A stretch of DNA of 64,000 nt from Bacteroidota bacterium (GCA_018266735.1 JAFDZT010000005.1:62001-126000); one strand, 5' to 3'. Positions 10,027 to 19,724 are shown, counted from the stretch's first letter. The notes: a model not told the origin generated them from the letters alone. Numbers and translations are program-made.

Positions 10027-11481
10027 TTATTCGTGTGCATCGAGCGCGCTTTTCATCAGCTCGCTCACCATCGATGGATTGGCAGTTCCTCCGGAGGCCT
10101 TGATGACCTGGCCTACAAAGAACCCCAACAGGTTGGTCTTCCCGTCCTTGTACTTCGTCAAATTGTCCGGATTGGCTTGGATCACAGCGCGTACCATCTC
10201 CTCAAGCGCACCCGCATCCGAGTTCTGTGTGAGTCCCTTGCGAGCGATCACGTCGGCGGCCAAATCACCTGTGGCCAGCAGTTCAGGGAAGATGTCCTTG
10301 GCGATCTTGTTGCTGATCGTGCCACTTGTCACCGCATGCACGAGCGACGCCAACTGCGCAGGCGTGCATCCCGTGTCCCTGATCCCGCACTTACGCTCTC
10401 CCATGATACGCATGAGCTCCGTCATGATCCAGTTCGAGATCTGCTTCGCAGCGTCATGGTCCAGATCCGGTATCGAGGCACATGCCTCCTCATAATAGTC
10501 TGCCACGGCCGTTTCGTCCGCCAAAATGGACGCATCGTAGGCCGGGAGCCCGTATTGCGCCATGAATCGACGCTTTTTCGCAAGGCCAAGTTCGGGAAGG
10601 GTGGCAAGGACATCGTCGAGCCAATCCCGGTCGATCACCACGTGCGAAAGATCGGGCTCCGGGAAATACCGGTAATCATGGGCCATTTCTTTGGTCCGCA
10701 TGACCCTGGTGACCTGGGCAGCTGCATCCCACATACAGGTTTCCTGCCGCACCGTGCCGCCGCTCTCGACGAGTGCGATCTGACGTTCGATCTCGTAGGC
10801 AATGGCCTTTTCAACATTTCGGAAGCTGTTCAGGTTCTTGACCTCGGTCTTCGTGCCGAACTGCTGCTGGCCGATCGGACGGATCGAGACATTAGCGTCG
10901 CACCGAAGCGAACCTTCCTCGAGGTTGCCGTCGCAGATGTTGAGGTAGACCAGGATCTGCCGTACCTGCATAAGGTACTGGTAGGCCTCATGGGCGCTTC
11001 GCAGATCGGGTTCGCTTACGATCTCGATCAGCGGGACGCCACTTCGGTTGAGGTCCACGAGCGTGTCGATATCGAGATCGTGAATGGACTTCCCGGAGTC
11101 CTCTTCCATGTGAATGCGTGTGATACCAATGGTCTTCACGCCATCGTTGGTCTCGATCTCCACATGACCATCGTAGCAGATCGGGTCTGCATACTGCGAG
11201 ATCTGATAGCCCTTTGGAAGGTCGGGGTAGAAGTAGTTCTTACGGGAGAACGAAGACCGTTCACGGATGGAGCAATTCGTGGCCAAGCCCATTTTGACGG
11301 CAAACAGCACCAGGTTGTCGTTCAAGACCGGTAGTGTACCTGGATGCCCGAGGCATATCGGACAAACGTTCACGTTCGGCTGTGCCCCGAATGTTGTCGG
11401 GCAGGCACAGAACGCCTTGGACGCCGTTTTAAGTTGGGCGTGGATCTCAAGGCCGATGACCGCTTCGTAGGCTGAATGCAT
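10027..11481 (-). CDS. gatB: Aspartyl/glutamyl-tRNA amidotransferase subunit B
   Basis: 484 aa, normal GatB length. It is the kinase/amidotransferase subunit that converts Glu-tRNA(Gln) or Asp-tRNA(Asn) to the correct aminoacyl-tRNA with GatA and GatC. The N-terminus (YEAVIGLEIHAQL), the zinc-type cysteines (CACPTTFG, VCPICLGHPG) and the motif YFYPDLPKGYQISQY are diagnostic; the C-terminal YqeY-like tail domain is present. gatA and gatC are not adjacent. There is no Shine-Dalgarno; instead a TAGTTTTG box sits seven bases before ATG, suggesting its own promoter and a near-leaderless mRNA even though it lies 23 bases after the preceding gene. Confidence 0.97.
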   Translation of the reverse strand: MHSAYEAVIGLEIHAQLKTASKAFCACPTTFGAQPNVNVCPICLGHPGTLPVLNDNLVLFAVKMGLATNCSIRERSSFSRKNYFYPDLPKGYQISQYADPICYDGHVEIETNDGVKTIGITRIHMEEDSGKSIHDLDIDTLVDLNRSGVPLIEIVSEPDLRSAHEAYQYLMQVRQILVYLNICDGNLEEGSLRCDANVSIRPIGQQQFGTKTEVKNLNSFRNVEKAIAYEIERQIALVESGGTVRQETCMWDAAAQVTRVMRTKEMAHDYRYFPEPDLSHVVIDRDWLDDVLATLPELGLAKKRRFMAQYGLPAYDASILADETAVADYYEEACASIPDLDHDAAKQISNWIMTELMRIMGERKCGIRDTGCTPAQLASLVHAVTSGTISNKIAKDIFPELLATGDLAADVIARKGLTQNSDAGALEEMVRAVIQANPDNLTKYKDGKTNLLGFFVGQVIKASGGTANPSMVSELMKSALDAHE

Positions 11482-11488
11482 AGGGTAG

Positions 11489-11496
11489 CAAAACTA
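11489..11496 (-). promoter_or_regulatory. TAnnTTTG -7 box immediately upstream of gatB
   Basis: Minus-strand TAGTTTTG, perfect match to the Bacteroidota -7 consensus, with only 7 bases between it and the gatB ATG. No clear -33 box is seen at the expected distance. Confidence 0.5.
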
Positions 11497-11504
11497 CGAA
11501 GGGG

Positions 11505-12986
11505 CTAGGGAAGTGCCGCCTGTTCTCGTTGAACTCGTCGACGAAGTGTTTCTTCCGATGCGTATCCGTCAAAGGCAAGGGCTCGTTGCCATTGGTCCTT
11601 CGCTTGGGCCACCTTGTCCTGTCGTGCATAGGACTGGCCAAGGCGCCAATGGCAGAAGGGGCGAACATTCGCGTCCATCTCCGGGTATCGCAATGCCTCC
11701 AGAAAAACAGATTCGGCACGTCCGTACTGCTTGCACTCGTTCAAACAGGTACCCTGAAAGTAGAGTGAGATCGCGAGGCTTCGATTCGAAGAAAGTGCGC
11801 CAGCGGTCCTACACGAGTCGGTGAGCGCGATCGCACGCAGATTTTCGCCGGCGAGGTAAGCATTCTGAATTCTCAGCATTGCGCGTTCGGCCGGTTTCAT
11901 TGCGGCTGAAAGTCGCGACTGTGCATCCTTGCGCCCTCCCGCCCTTCGATACCATTCCGGTGCCTCGGACGACCGACCTTGCAGATCCATGAGATTGCCC
12001 ATCTGAAATGCTGCGTCCTGTTTTTGCGCATCCTCTGCCGGTCCGTTGATCACCGAAAGATAGTGTTGTTCGGCCGCGGCATATCTCTCTTTGAGCACGC
12101 ACATGTATCCGAGTTTGAGACGCCCCAACGCATGGACATACAGTTCACTGCTCGGAGTGGTCTGCATGGTCGAGAGCCGCACGAGATATTGTTCGGCACG
12201 TTCCGGCCGATGCAGCTGAAAGAGAGCAATGTCGGCCGCACTCTGTTGAAACCACCAGTTGCGCTGATATCGGTCTGCAAGAACCTGAGCATGCGCCATA
12301 GCTCGGTTCGGCATGTCCTCACCCTGGTAGAACTCTACCAGCCACCGATGAGCTTCCTGCTTCGCATAGAGTCCGTGTTGCGAGGCTTCCTCCATGAGTT
12401 TCAACCCTCGAGCTCGATCACCCGACATTCCTGCAAGTTCGATGAGGGAATGCACTTCGCTCGGTGCTTGAGAGATCATGTACTGGAACAACCCCAGTCC
12501 CATCTTCGCATCTCCGTTCTGGGGATCCAAGGCATAGGCACGTTCAAGAAGTCCATACCCCTTTCCACCTTCCCAGATCGCCTTGACCATTTCTCCCCGT
12601 CGATAATGGGCAAGCCCTTTGTATCCTATCGTACCGCCAAGATAGGAGAGTGCCTTGGCGTCGTTCGGGTTCTGATCGAGCAATGAAGAACATACGGTCT
12701 CTACTTTGTTCGCGTGATACAGGAACGCATAGTAGAGTGTATCGTTCTTCGCTCCACCCTGAAAGGTCATGCGATAGTAGTACACCATGCTCTTCACGAA
12801 ATGGCCACGCGGATCGCCGGGCGCCATAGCGATCACTTCATTGCAGAACTTCTCAGAGGCAGCGAACTCGAGATCGTACAGTTGGTCGATCGCTGCGATC
12901 GTCTTGTCATGCACAGCACGCCAGTCCGTAGCCCAAAGACTCGGTACCCACGTTACGAACACCAAGAACACAACAACCGTACGCAT
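11505..12986 (-). CDS. Secreted tetratricopeptide repeat protein
   Basis: 493 aa with a Sec signal peptide (MRTVVVFLVFVTWVPSLWA) and helical repeats through the rest of the chain (for example QNGDAKMGLGLFQY, GRSSEAPEWYRRAGG, YGRAESVFLEALRYPE, KVAQAKDQWQRALAFDG). No enzyme motif was recognised. It begins five bases after the dehydratase stop, without a strong ribosome site, so translation is probably coupled. It closes the mutase-containing operon before gatB. Likely a periplasmic scaffold or assembly protein; no specific role can be assigned. Confidence 0.75.
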   Translation of the reverse strand: MRTVVVFLVFVTWVPSLWATDWRAVHDKTIAAIDQLYDLEFAASEKFCNEVIAMAPGDPRGHFVKSMVYYYRMTFQGGAKNDTLYYAFLYHANKVETVCSSLLDQNPNDAKALSYLGGTIGYKGLAHYRRGEMVKAIWEGGKGYGLLERAYALDPQNGDAKMGLGLFQYMISQAPSEVHSLIELAGMSGDRARGLKLMEEASQHGLYAKQEAHRWLVEFYQGEDMPNRAMAHAQVLADRYQRNWWFQQSAADIALFQLHRPERAEQYLVRLSTMQTTPSSELYVHALGRLKLGYMCVLKERYAAAEQHYLSVINGPAEDAQKQDAAFQMGNLMDLQGRSSEAPEWYRRAGGRKDAQSRLSAAMKPAERAMLRIQNAYLAGENLRAIALTDSCRTAGALSSNRSLAISLYFQGTCLNECKQYGRAESVFLEALRYPEMDANVRPFCHWRLGQSYARQDKVAQAKDQWQRALAFDGYASEETLRRRVQREQAALP

Positions 12987-12991
12987 GCGAA

Positions 12992-13945
12992 CTAGGGCCT
13001 AGGGAAGAGATGCAGGAACCGTCGAACGTCGATGTTCCCACCACAAAAGATCACACCAACTCGTTTCCCGCGTACCATCTCAGGTTGTTCAAGAAGCGAT
13101 CCAATGGTCACGGTGGCAGAGGGTTCCACAACGAGTTTCATGTGTTCCATCACAAGGTAGAGTCCTTCGATGATGCTCTCTTCGGTAGCTGTGACGATCC
13201 GAACATCCTTCTCGCGAAGGATATCGAACGTGTTGGTCCCAAGCGATGTGCGAAGGCCGTCGGCAACGGTCTGAGGGTCGCCACTCGAAATGATCCGACC
13301 GGCCGCGAGTGATCTCATGGCATCATCGGCCATCGAAGGCTCGGCACCTATGATGTCGATGTTCGAACGGAGCGCTCGCGCGACGATGGACGTCCCGCTC
13401 ATCAGACCACCACCACCAACAGGTGCCATGATCACGTCCAGGTCCGGAACATCCGTCATGAGTTCGAGGGCTGCTGTCCCTTGTCCGACGATCACGCGAA
13501 CATCGTTCGATGGGTGAACGATGTGGGCACCCGACTCTGCAACAATGGCAGCCAAGGTTGCCTCTCGAGCAGCAAGCGTTGGCTCGCAGAAGACGACGCG
13601 GGCACCTTGCTCCTCCACAGCTCGTTTCTTCACATCGGGAACGGTGTGCGGCATCACGATGGTACAGGCAATGCCCCGAAGCGAGGCCGCATACGCAAGC
13701 GCTACCGCATGATTTCCCGAGGAATGGGTCGCAACACCACGACGTGCCGTATCGGCATCGAGCGACAGCACGGCATTCACGGCACCTCTCGGTTTGAATG
13801 CGCCGAAGAGTTGGAGGTTCTCGCACTTGAAGAAGAACTGTGCGTTGAATCGTTCGTCGAAGTAGGCCGACGTGACCGTGGGCGTTCTCCGAACATGCGG
13901 AGCGATGCGGTCGGCAGCATCCCGTATGGTATCGAGCGAGATCAC
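12992..13945 (-). CDS. PLP-dependent threonine/serine dehydratase-like enzyme (or serine racemase)
   Basis: 317 aa, fold-type II PLP enzyme. The Schiff-base lysine is K51 in FGAFKPRGA, the phosphate-binding/catalytic segment is SSGNHA (75-80), and the glycine loop GGGGLMSG lies near residue 176. The length fits catabolic threonine ammonia-lyases and serine racemases that lack the C-terminal ACT-like regulatory domain, so allosteric control by isoleucine is not expected. It would deaminate L-threonine to 2-oxobutyrate (or L-serine to pyruvate). The start codon is GTG and directly abuts the stop of the upstream hydrolase gene, indicating tight operon coupling. Racemase activity is an alternative. 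Confidence 0.88.
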   Translation of the reverse strand: MISLDTIRDAADRIAPHVRRTPTVTSAYFDERFNAQFFFKCENLQLFGAFKPRGAVNAVLSLDADTARRGVATHSSGNHAVALAYAASLRGIACTIVMPHTVPDVKKRAVEEQGARVVFCEPTLAAREATLAAIVAESGAHIVHPSNDVRVIVGQGTAALELMTDVPDLDVIMAPVGGGGLMSGTSIVARALRSNIDIIGAEPSMADDAMRSLAAGRIISSGDPQTVADGLRTSLGTNTFDILREKDVRIVTATEESIIEGLYLVMEHMKLVVEPSATVTIGSLLEQPEMVRGKRVGVIFCGGNIDVRRFLHLFPRP

Positions 13946-14713
13946 TTAGAGGATGATGAAGTCCATGTTAGCGTATCCGCGGAGTCGACGGCACACCTCA
14001 TATCCTTCGCGTTCACCGGCGTCGTTGGTATTGCCTTCCACCGTTTCGAAGTACTCATCATGCACGGCCGTCACAATGCCGGTATGGACGTAGTCGGACG
14101 AGGATTTCGAGGCGCGGACCAAGAAGATCGAACCTGGTCGAAGTAGTGCCTTCTTCCCTTCATCCTTTGCTCGTTCCTTCTCGGTGAGGAGGATCTCTTT
14201 ATCTGCGGCTTGTGATGCGAGGATGTCGCACGATGCTGTTGGCTTGAGCGGATTACGATCGACCTTCAGACCTTCCGATGCCTGTGCAAGGATGTAGGTG
14301 ACAAAGCCCGCACACCAGGGCCAATCAGCGCCTTCCTTTCCGTTCATGTAGAGACGGACCCATGGACCTGCATTCTGTCCACCGATCTCCATTGGATGTG
14401 CCTTCAGGTGTTGACGTGCAGCGGCCACCACACGCTGTGCATACGTTTCAGCTGTTGTGGACAGTGAACGTGTGGCATTCCGCAGTGGAAGCAACAGCAT
14501 GTTCCACGTTTCTTCGTCAACGATGCCGGTGGCGCCGATCCTCGACTTCGTTTGGAACTTGCGCACCGTTGCTTCGGTGGCAGCGCCGAATGATCCGTCG
14601 ATCGACAGCTTGCAATCGTTCAAACACAGCCACTCTTGCAGAAGCTTCACAGCCGCCCCTTTCGAACCACGTTCGAGAGGCAGCTTCACAGTGTATTCTT
14701 TCGGGAGTTGCAT
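13946..14713 (-). CDS. Peptidoglycan-binding / CHAP-like cell-wall hydrolase without signal peptide
   Basis: 255 aa. Residues about 12-75 form a PG_binding_1 domain (RGSKGAAVKLLQEWLCL, DGSFGAATEATVRKFQ, GIVDEETW). The C-terminal part looks like a CHAP/NlpC-type amidase: the likely catalytic Cys is C134 in WPWCAGFV, the His H210 in DYVHTGIV, and a polar residue E226 in VEGNTN. Enzymes of this type cut peptide or amide bonds in peptidoglycan. No N-terminal signal peptide or membrane helix is present, as in phage endolysins, so export is unexplained. It starts 4 bases after the mutase stop and ends against the dehydratase start, so it belongs to the same operon. Confidence 0.8.
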   Translation of the reverse strand: MQLPKEYTVKLPLERGSKGAAVKLLQEWLCLNDCKLSIDGSFGAATEATVRKFQTKSRIGATGIVDEETWNMLLLPLRNATRSLSTTAETYAQRVVAAARQHLKAHPMEIGGQNAGPWVRLYMNGKEGADWPWCAGFVTYILAQASEGLKVDRNPLKPTASCDILASQAADKEILLTEKERAKDEGKKALLRPGSIFLVRASKSSSDYVHTGIVTAVHDEYFETVEGNTNDAGEREGYEVCRRLRGYANMDFIIL

Positions 14714-14717
14714 GAGG

Positions 14718-16685
14718 CTACATGTTACGGCGGTACTGACCGCCTACGTGATAAAGGGCATTGGAGAGTTCACCCAGCGAGCAGACCTTGGCGGCCTCCA
14801 TCAACGCTGCGAAGACATTGTGGTTCTGAACGGCCGTATGCTTCAGGGTTTGAAGTGCATTCCCGGACACGTCGGCATTGCGCTGTTGAAACGCACGAAC
14901 ATTGTCGATCTGTTGTTCCTTTTCATCGACGGTCGAACGGATCACTTCTGCAGGAATGATCGTTGGAGATCCCTTTGTCGAGAGGAACGTGTTCACACCA
15001 ATGATCGGATAGTCACCCGTGTGCTTGAGCGTTTCATAGTACAGCGATTCCTCCTGGATCTTGTTTCGCTGATACATGTTTTCCATTGCTCCCAGCACAC
15101 CGCCGCGATCACTGATGCGCTTGAATTCCGTGAGCACGGCATCCTCGACAAGATCGGTGAGCTCTTCAATGATGAATGAGCCCTGCATGGGGTTCTCATT
15201 CTTCGCGAGACCAAGCTCGCGGTTGATGATCAATTGAATGGCAACGGCTCTGCGAACGCTTTCTTCCGTTGGCGTCGTGATCGCCTCGTCGTAAGCATTG
15301 GTATGCAGAGAGTTGCAGTTGTCGTAGATGGCATACAATGCTTGCAGCGTTGTACGAATGTCGTTGAAGTCGATCTCCTGGGCATGGAGCGATCTTCCCG
15401 ATGTCTGAATGTGATACTTCAGCATCTGTGATCGTTCATTACCACCATACTTGTTCTTCATCGCTTTGGCCCAGATCCGACGGGCCACACGACCGATCAC
15501 ACTGTATTCGGGATCGACGCCGTTCGAGAAGAAGAAAGAGAGGTTCGGTGCGAAGTCGTCGATGTTCATCCCACGCGAGAGGTAGTACTCCACGTAGGTG
15601 AAACCGTTGGCGAGCGTGAGCGCGAGTTGCGTGATCGGATTTGCTCCGGCCTCAGCGATATGGTATCCGCTGATCGATACGCTGTAAAAGTTGCGAACTC
15701 CTTCCTCGATGAAGTACTGTTGCACGTCGCCCATCATGCGCAGTGCGAACTCCGTCGAGAAGATGCACGTGTTCTGCGCCTGATCTTCTTTGAGAATGTC
15801 TGCCTGCACCGTTCCGCGAACACTTTGCAAGGCAGTGCGTTTGCATTGTTCGTACACGTCGGCGGGAAGCACCTGATCTCCTGTTACGCCCAGCAACATC
15901 AGGCCAAGACCGGTGTTGCCTTCCGGCAGTTCGGTGGACCCATCGCCATGTCGATACACAGGTCGCTGCATGCCCTTTGCGGCATAGATCGCATCGATCT
16001 TCTGCTGCGTTTGCGCTTCCAAACCGTGCTGCACGATATAGCGTTCACATTGCTGGTCGATAGCAGCGTTCATGAAGAAGGCAAGGAGCATGGGGGCGGG
16101 GCCGTTGATCGTCATCGACACAGATGTCGTCGAGGCGCAGAGGTCAAACCCTGAATAGAGCTTCTTCGCATCATCGAGTGTCGCAATGCTCACACCGGAG
16201 TTCCCGATCTTACCATAGATATCGGGTCGCTCATCCGGATCTTCACCATACAGGGTCACGGAGTCGAAGGCCGTGCTCAACCGAGCAGCAGGCATGCCTT
16301 TGGAGAGGTAGTGGAACCGTCGATTCGTCCGTTCCGGGCCACCCTCGCCCGCGAACATGCGCGTTGGGTCTTCACCTTGACGTTTGAACGGATACACACC
16401 TGCAGTATACGGGAACTCACCCGGCACGTTCTCTTGCATGCACCAGCGAACGATCTCGCCCCAGTCACGAAATCGGGGAAGCGAGATCTTGGGGACCTTG
16501 GTGTGCGAGAGCGATGTGGTGTAGTTCTCGACCTTGATCTCCTTCCCACGTACGGTATACGTGTAGAATTCACCCTCGTACGATGCGCGCTTGCTTTCCC
16601 ATCCATCAAGGAGTGCACGCACTTCATGATGGAGCTGGCGATGAAGCTCGTCATACCGTGCGACCAGTTCGTCCTTTGCGCTCAT
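14718..16685 (-). CDS. Isobutyryl-CoA mutase-type large subunit (IcmF C-terminal half)
   Basis: 655 aa TIM-barrel acyl-CoA mutase, lacking its own B12 domain. The sequence follows IcmF rather than classical methylmalonyl-CoA mutase ([66 protein letters not shown]). At the two substrate-selecting positions it has F111 (in RMFAGEG) and Q304 (in QAQNTCIF), the Phe/Gln pair of isobutyryl-CoA mutases, instead of the Tyr/Arg pair of methylmalonyl-CoA mutase. Expected reaction: isobutyryl-CoA to n-butyryl-CoA by an adenosylcobalamin radical rearrangement, with the B12/G-protein half encoded at 18198-19592. Annotation pipelines would probably call it methylmalonyl-CoA mutase. It starts 10 bases after the HMA-DUF4397 gene. 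Confidence 0.9.
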   Translation of the reverse strand: MSAKDELVARYDELHRQLHHEVRALLDGWESKRASYEGEFYTYTVRGKEIKVENYTTSLSHTKVPKISLPRFRDWGEIVRWCMQENVPGEFPYTAGVYPFKRQGEDPTRMFAGEGGPERTNRRFHYLSKGMPAARLSTAFDSVTLYGEDPDERPDIYGKIGNSGVSIATLDDAKKLYSGFDLCASTTSVSMTINGPAPMLLAFFMNAAIDQQCERYIVQHGLEAQTQQKIDAIYAAKGMQRPVYRHGDGSTELPEGNTGLGLMLLGVTGDQVLPADVYEQCKRTALQSVRGTVQADILKEDQAQNTCIFSTEFALRMMGDVQQYFIEEGVRNFYSVSISGYHIAEAGANPITQLALTLANGFTYVEYYLSRGMNIDDFAPNLSFFFSNGVDPEYSVIGRVARRIWAKAMKNKYGGNERSQMLKYHIQTSGRSLHAQEIDFNDIRTTLQALYAIYDNCNSLHTNAYDEAITTPTEESVRRAVAIQLIINRELGLAKNENPMQGSFIIEELTDLVEDAVLTEFKRISDRGGVLGAMENMYQRNKIQEESLYYETLKHTGDYPIIGVNTFLSTKGSPTIIPAEVIRSTVDEKEQQIDNVRAFQQRNADVSGNALQTLKHTAVQNHNVFAALMEAAKVCSLGELSNALYHVGGQYRRNM

Positions 16686-16695
16686 TGCAAACCGT

Positions 16696-18201
16696 TCAAT
16701 TGTGCTTGATCATGTTCAAGGAGATCGGAGTCGACCCCATCTTCCCACCCACCCAGAGCGTGTAGATCTTATTCGCTTCGAAGACAAGATCAGGGGATTC
16801 AACAAGAATGCTCCCCGTGCTGTGAAGCCGAACCTTCATCGTGTAGGTACCAGCGGGTAAGAGCAAGAAGTTCTTTCCGCTGGAAGGCGACACACTGATG
16901 CCCTTGTACGGAATGTTCTGCATACCTGGGATCTCATACGCTGAAGCGCCGATGTTCGTGATCAGATCCACCGGTGCCGATGCAGGAGAAGCATTGATGA
17001 ATCGTACGAGTGCTTGTGCGGAGTTGGGGACGGTCTCATCGGTGAGCTTCAACGACTCAAGACCTCCGGCCACCGTTCCGATAGCGAAGACGCTGTATGC
17101 CTTGCCCACTTCCACGGCGATCTTCGTTGACGCAACAGGTACGGCACCGGCACTCACACTCACGGTGCGCTCACCCGGATCGAGGAGTTGATAGGGACTG
17201 CTGTTTGGATAGGCAAGGCCGGTGATGACCTTGGTCCCGTCAACACTCACATCCACAGCGGGTGCATCGGATACTGCATGGACAGCGGCCACCTTGCCCT
17301 TGTCGAAGTGCTCCACAAGGTCCACAGAGGCGGAACCGGAGTCGGTATCGGTGTACATCCTTGCCACCATCGGGGCCGCATCACCCGGATTCATGGTTCC
17401 CATCAAGACCACCGTATAGGAGGTGTTCGCATTGAGCGCGATGGGTTCATAGGTGATGAGTGGCGTTGAGCTGCCATTCGCCGTCACCACAAAGGAAATG
17501 GAACCGGCGTCGAGTGCAGTGTACGCACTCACACCGCGACTTTCGATCTTCGAGAGGATCGGTGGGTTCGCGGCGCTGAGCGTGTGCACGTCGATGCTTG
17601 TGCTAAGGTCGGGGACGGCATGCACGAAGCGTACGCGAGCTTTGGCCGATGTCAGGATGTCGTCATTCTGGAAGGATGCTGTGATCGTTGCGGCCGGACC
17701 GAAGACGAAGACGCTATAGCTCTTGCCTTCTTCGAACGCCGCACCCGCTGTGATGAGCGCTGTCGTCGCACCGGCGTTCAGCACCGTCAGTGTCTTGCTA
17801 CCGGCCACCACACTCGTGTATCCGGAACTCTTGCCATACGAGACCGAGGCATTGGTAAGTGTGCCATCCAATCGCACGTCGACGGCAGGAGCATCACTGG
17901 CAACATTGATCGTTCGTAGTTGTGCCTTGAGTGGAGCCGGACCCGACGAGCTCTCCGTACAACCCACGAAGGCAAGGATGGCAAAGGCGGCAAGGAGGAG
18001 ACTGACCATGCGAAAACCGGCGGCTTGAATGGCACGCTCGATCTTCTCGGTTGTGGCCAAACCATCATCGGTCTTCACCACGGCCTTACCAATGCTCACT
18101 TCGTCAACGTGGATCCCTTCCACCTTCGATAGTGCGCGTTCTACCGCGGCCACACAGTGGCCACAGCTCATTCCTTCGATGATGATCTCTTGTGTGTTCA
18201 T
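16696..18201 (-). CDS. HMA metal-binding domain joined to a DUF4397 lipoprotein
   Basis: 501 aa from the ATG at 18201, which has a GAGGA ribosome site and overlaps the upstream stop as ATGA. Residues 1-64 are a complete HMA/copper-chaperone domain (GMSCGHC at 10-16, C13 and C16 the metal ligands). Without a stop it runs into [17 protein letters not shown] (65-81), a textbook lipoprotein signal with lipobox Cys81, followed by repeated DUF4397 units ([48 protein letters not shown]). Either a true fusion with the HMA domain on the cytoplasmic side, or two products, with the lipoprotein made from the internal ATG at 18009 (no clear ribosome site). It sits between the two halves of the mutase. Function unknown. 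Confidence 0.85.
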   Translation of the reverse strand: MNTQEIIIEGMSCGHCVAAVERALSKVEGIHVDEVSIGKAVVKTDDGLATTEKIERAIQAAGFRMVSLLLAAFAILAFVGCTESSSGPAPLKAQLRTINVASDAPAVDVRLDGTLTNASVSYGKSSGYTSVVAGSKTLTVLNAGATTALITAGAAFEEGKSYSVFVFGPAATITASFQNDDILTSAKARVRFVHAVPDLSTSIDVHTLSAANPPILSKIESRGVSAYTALDAGSISFVVTANGSSTPLITYEPIALNANTSYTVVLMGTMNPGDAAPMVARMYTDTDSGSASVDLVEHFDKGKVAAVHAVSDAPAVDVSVDGTKVITGLAYPNSSPYQLLDPGERTVSVSAGAVPVASTKIAVEVGKAYSVFAIGTVAGGLESLKLTDETVPNSAQALVRFINASPASAPVDLITNIGASAYEIPGMQNIPYKGISVSPSSGKNFLLLPAGTYTMKVRLHSTGSILVESPDLVFEANKIYTLWVGGKMGSTPISLNMIKHN

Positions 18202-19592
18202 GACAGTTCCTCGATAGCACCTTTGATGCGCCACATACGGCGGGCGAGTTCAGCTTGTTTTTCGGCAAAGGCATCGTACCGCTTGTTCTCTTCCGCGATC
18301 TCAGCGAGATACCGTGTTCGGTCGGGCGGAATGATGTAGATCTTCTCACTCATCTCATCGGTCACATGGAATGTGCTTTTCCATGGTAGCTCACATTTGT
18401 ACACGAGTGCATCCACGATCGCACGATACAGGGTGTTCGTTCCGGGATCGTTGAACTGTGAAGCGATGGTGCCGTACACCGGCATTTCGTCGGGCTTTCG
18501 GTCGAAGAGTTGACGTGACCGCTGATACTGTTTCTTCACATCGCGCAGAGCGTCGAGCGCACCGCGTTTATCGAACTTGTTGAGGGCGATCAGATCGGCA
18601 TAGTCGATCATGTCGATCTTCTCGAGCTGACTGGCAGCGCCGTATTCTGGCGTCATCACATACATGGCCACATCGGCCACATCGGCGATCTGCGAATCAC
18701 TTTGACCAATGCCGGCCGTCTCCACGATGATCAGATCGAAGCCGGCATACGAGAGAATGCGGATGGCATCGGTCACGTGTTTGTTCATTGCAACGTTCGC
18801 CTCGCGCGTTGCGAACGAACGCATGTAGACGCGAGGATGGCTCACGGCATTCATCCGGATCCGGTCGCCAAGTAGCGCTCCACCGGTCTTTCGCTTCGAT
18901 GGGTCTACGGATACCACGGCGATGGTCTTGTCCGTGAGGTCGTTCACGAACCGGCGAACCAGTTCATCGGTGAGTGAGGATTTCCCGGCACCGCCAGTGC
19001 CGGTGATACCGAGCACTGGTGATCGTTTGGCACCATCGGCAAAGGCGATGGCAGCATGATCTCCGCGTTCAGCAGCTGTGATGGCCTGTGCAATGGCCAG
19101 CGGGTTCTTGGCAGCCACTTGGGCAGCCAGATCGTTGCCGAAGACGTTGGGTGTCTGATAGTCCGATCGTTGCACGAGATCATTGATCATTCCCTGCAAC
19201 CCCATCGCCCTTCCATCATCCGGAGAGTAGATCCGCGCGACGCCTGCCGCATGGATCTGGTCGATCTCGAGTGGAAGGATGGTACCACCACCACCACCGA
19301 ACACCTTGATGTGTCCGGCCCCGCGTTCACGAAGGAGCTCCACCATGTAGGTGAAGTACTCCACGTGCCCACCTTGGTACGATGTCATGGCGATCGACTG
19401 AGCGTCTTCCTGGATCGCACAGTCCACCACTTCCAGGACGGACCGGTTGTGTCCGAGGTGGATCACCTCGCAACCCGTCCCCTGAATGATGCGTCGCATT
19501 ACGTTGATCGCGGCGTCGTGACCATCGAATAGCGAGGCAGCCGTCACCACACGGATCTTATGGTTTGGAGAATACGGCGTTGGATTCGTCAT
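18198..19592 (-). CDS. B12-binding domain fused to MeaB-type G-protein chaperone (IcmF N-terminal half)
   Basis: 464 aa. Residues about 12-140 are a cobalamin-binding domain with the DGHD motif (23-26, His25 the lower axial Co ligand) and the GGGGGT loop. Residues about 165-464 are a MeaB/ArgK-like GTPase with Walker [10 protein letters not shown] (198-206), a D-rich switch ([18 protein letters not shown]) and NKFD. In IcmF these two modules are fused to the mutase barrel in one chain; here the chain ends after the G domain at [11 protein letters not shown] and the barrel is a separate gene (14718-16685). The G domain loads and protects adenosylcobalamin. A TAAGTTTG promoter box lies at 19621-19628 with a palindrome just upstream. 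Confidence 0.92.
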   Translation of the reverse strand: MTNPTPYSPNHKIRVVTAASLFDGHDAAINVMRRIIQGTGCEVIHLGHNRSVLEVVDCAIQEDAQSIAMTSYQGGHVEYFTYMVELLRERGAGHIKVFGGGGGTILPLEIDQIHAAGVARIYSPDDGRAMGLQGMINDLVQRSDYQTPNVFGNDLAAQVAAKNPLAIAQAITAAERGDHAAIAFADGAKRSPVLGITGTGGAGKSSLTDELVRRFVNDLTDKTIAVVSVDPSKRKTGGALLGDRIRMNAVSHPRVYMRSFATREANVAMNKHVTDAIRILSYAGFDLIIVETAGIGQSDSQIADVADVAMYVMTPEYGAASQLEKIDMIDYADLIALNKFDKRGALDALRDVKKQYQRSRQLFDRKPDEMPVYGTIASQFNDPGTNTLYRAIVDALVYKCELPWKSTFHVTDEMSEKIYIIPPDRTRYLAEIAEENKRYDAFAEKQAELARRMWRIKGAIEELS

Positions 19593-19620
19593 GTCCGATC
19601 TTTCGGGATGAGCAAGACCC

Positions 19621-19628
19621 CAAACTTA
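19621..19628 (-). promoter_or_regulatory. Promoter -7 box of the mutase operon
   Basis: Minus-strand TAAGTTTG, a perfect TAnnTTTG match, 28 bases before the ATG of the B12/G-protein gene. No TTTG -33 box is seen 19-21 bases upstream; that stretch is occupied by a palindrome (19641-19654). Confidence 0.5.
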
Positions 19629-19640
19629 CGGATGCGGAGG

Positions 19641-19654
19641 GTGACCTTGGTCAC
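19641..19654. promoter_or_regulatory. Candidate operator palindrome of the mutase operon
   Basis: GTGACCTTGGTCAC is an inverted repeat with 6-base arms and a 2-base centre. It covers the -33 region of the promoter for the mutase operon and lies between that operon and the divergent DUF2892 gene. Its position suggests a dimeric regulator; no regulator gene is adjacent, so the protein is unknown. Confidence 0.4.
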
Positions 19655-19724
19655 GGAGTATTGGGATTTCATGGCCGATATTCGTGCTGTTGATGGTCGA
19701 ATTCACCCCCTACAGGAGTTTGTC

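Noticed and set aside
14718..16685. Calling the mutase large subunit methylmalonyl-CoA mutase
   Set aside because: The substrate positions are Phe111/Gln304 and the sequence follows IcmF, not the Tyr/Arg pattern of methylmalonyl-CoA mutase.
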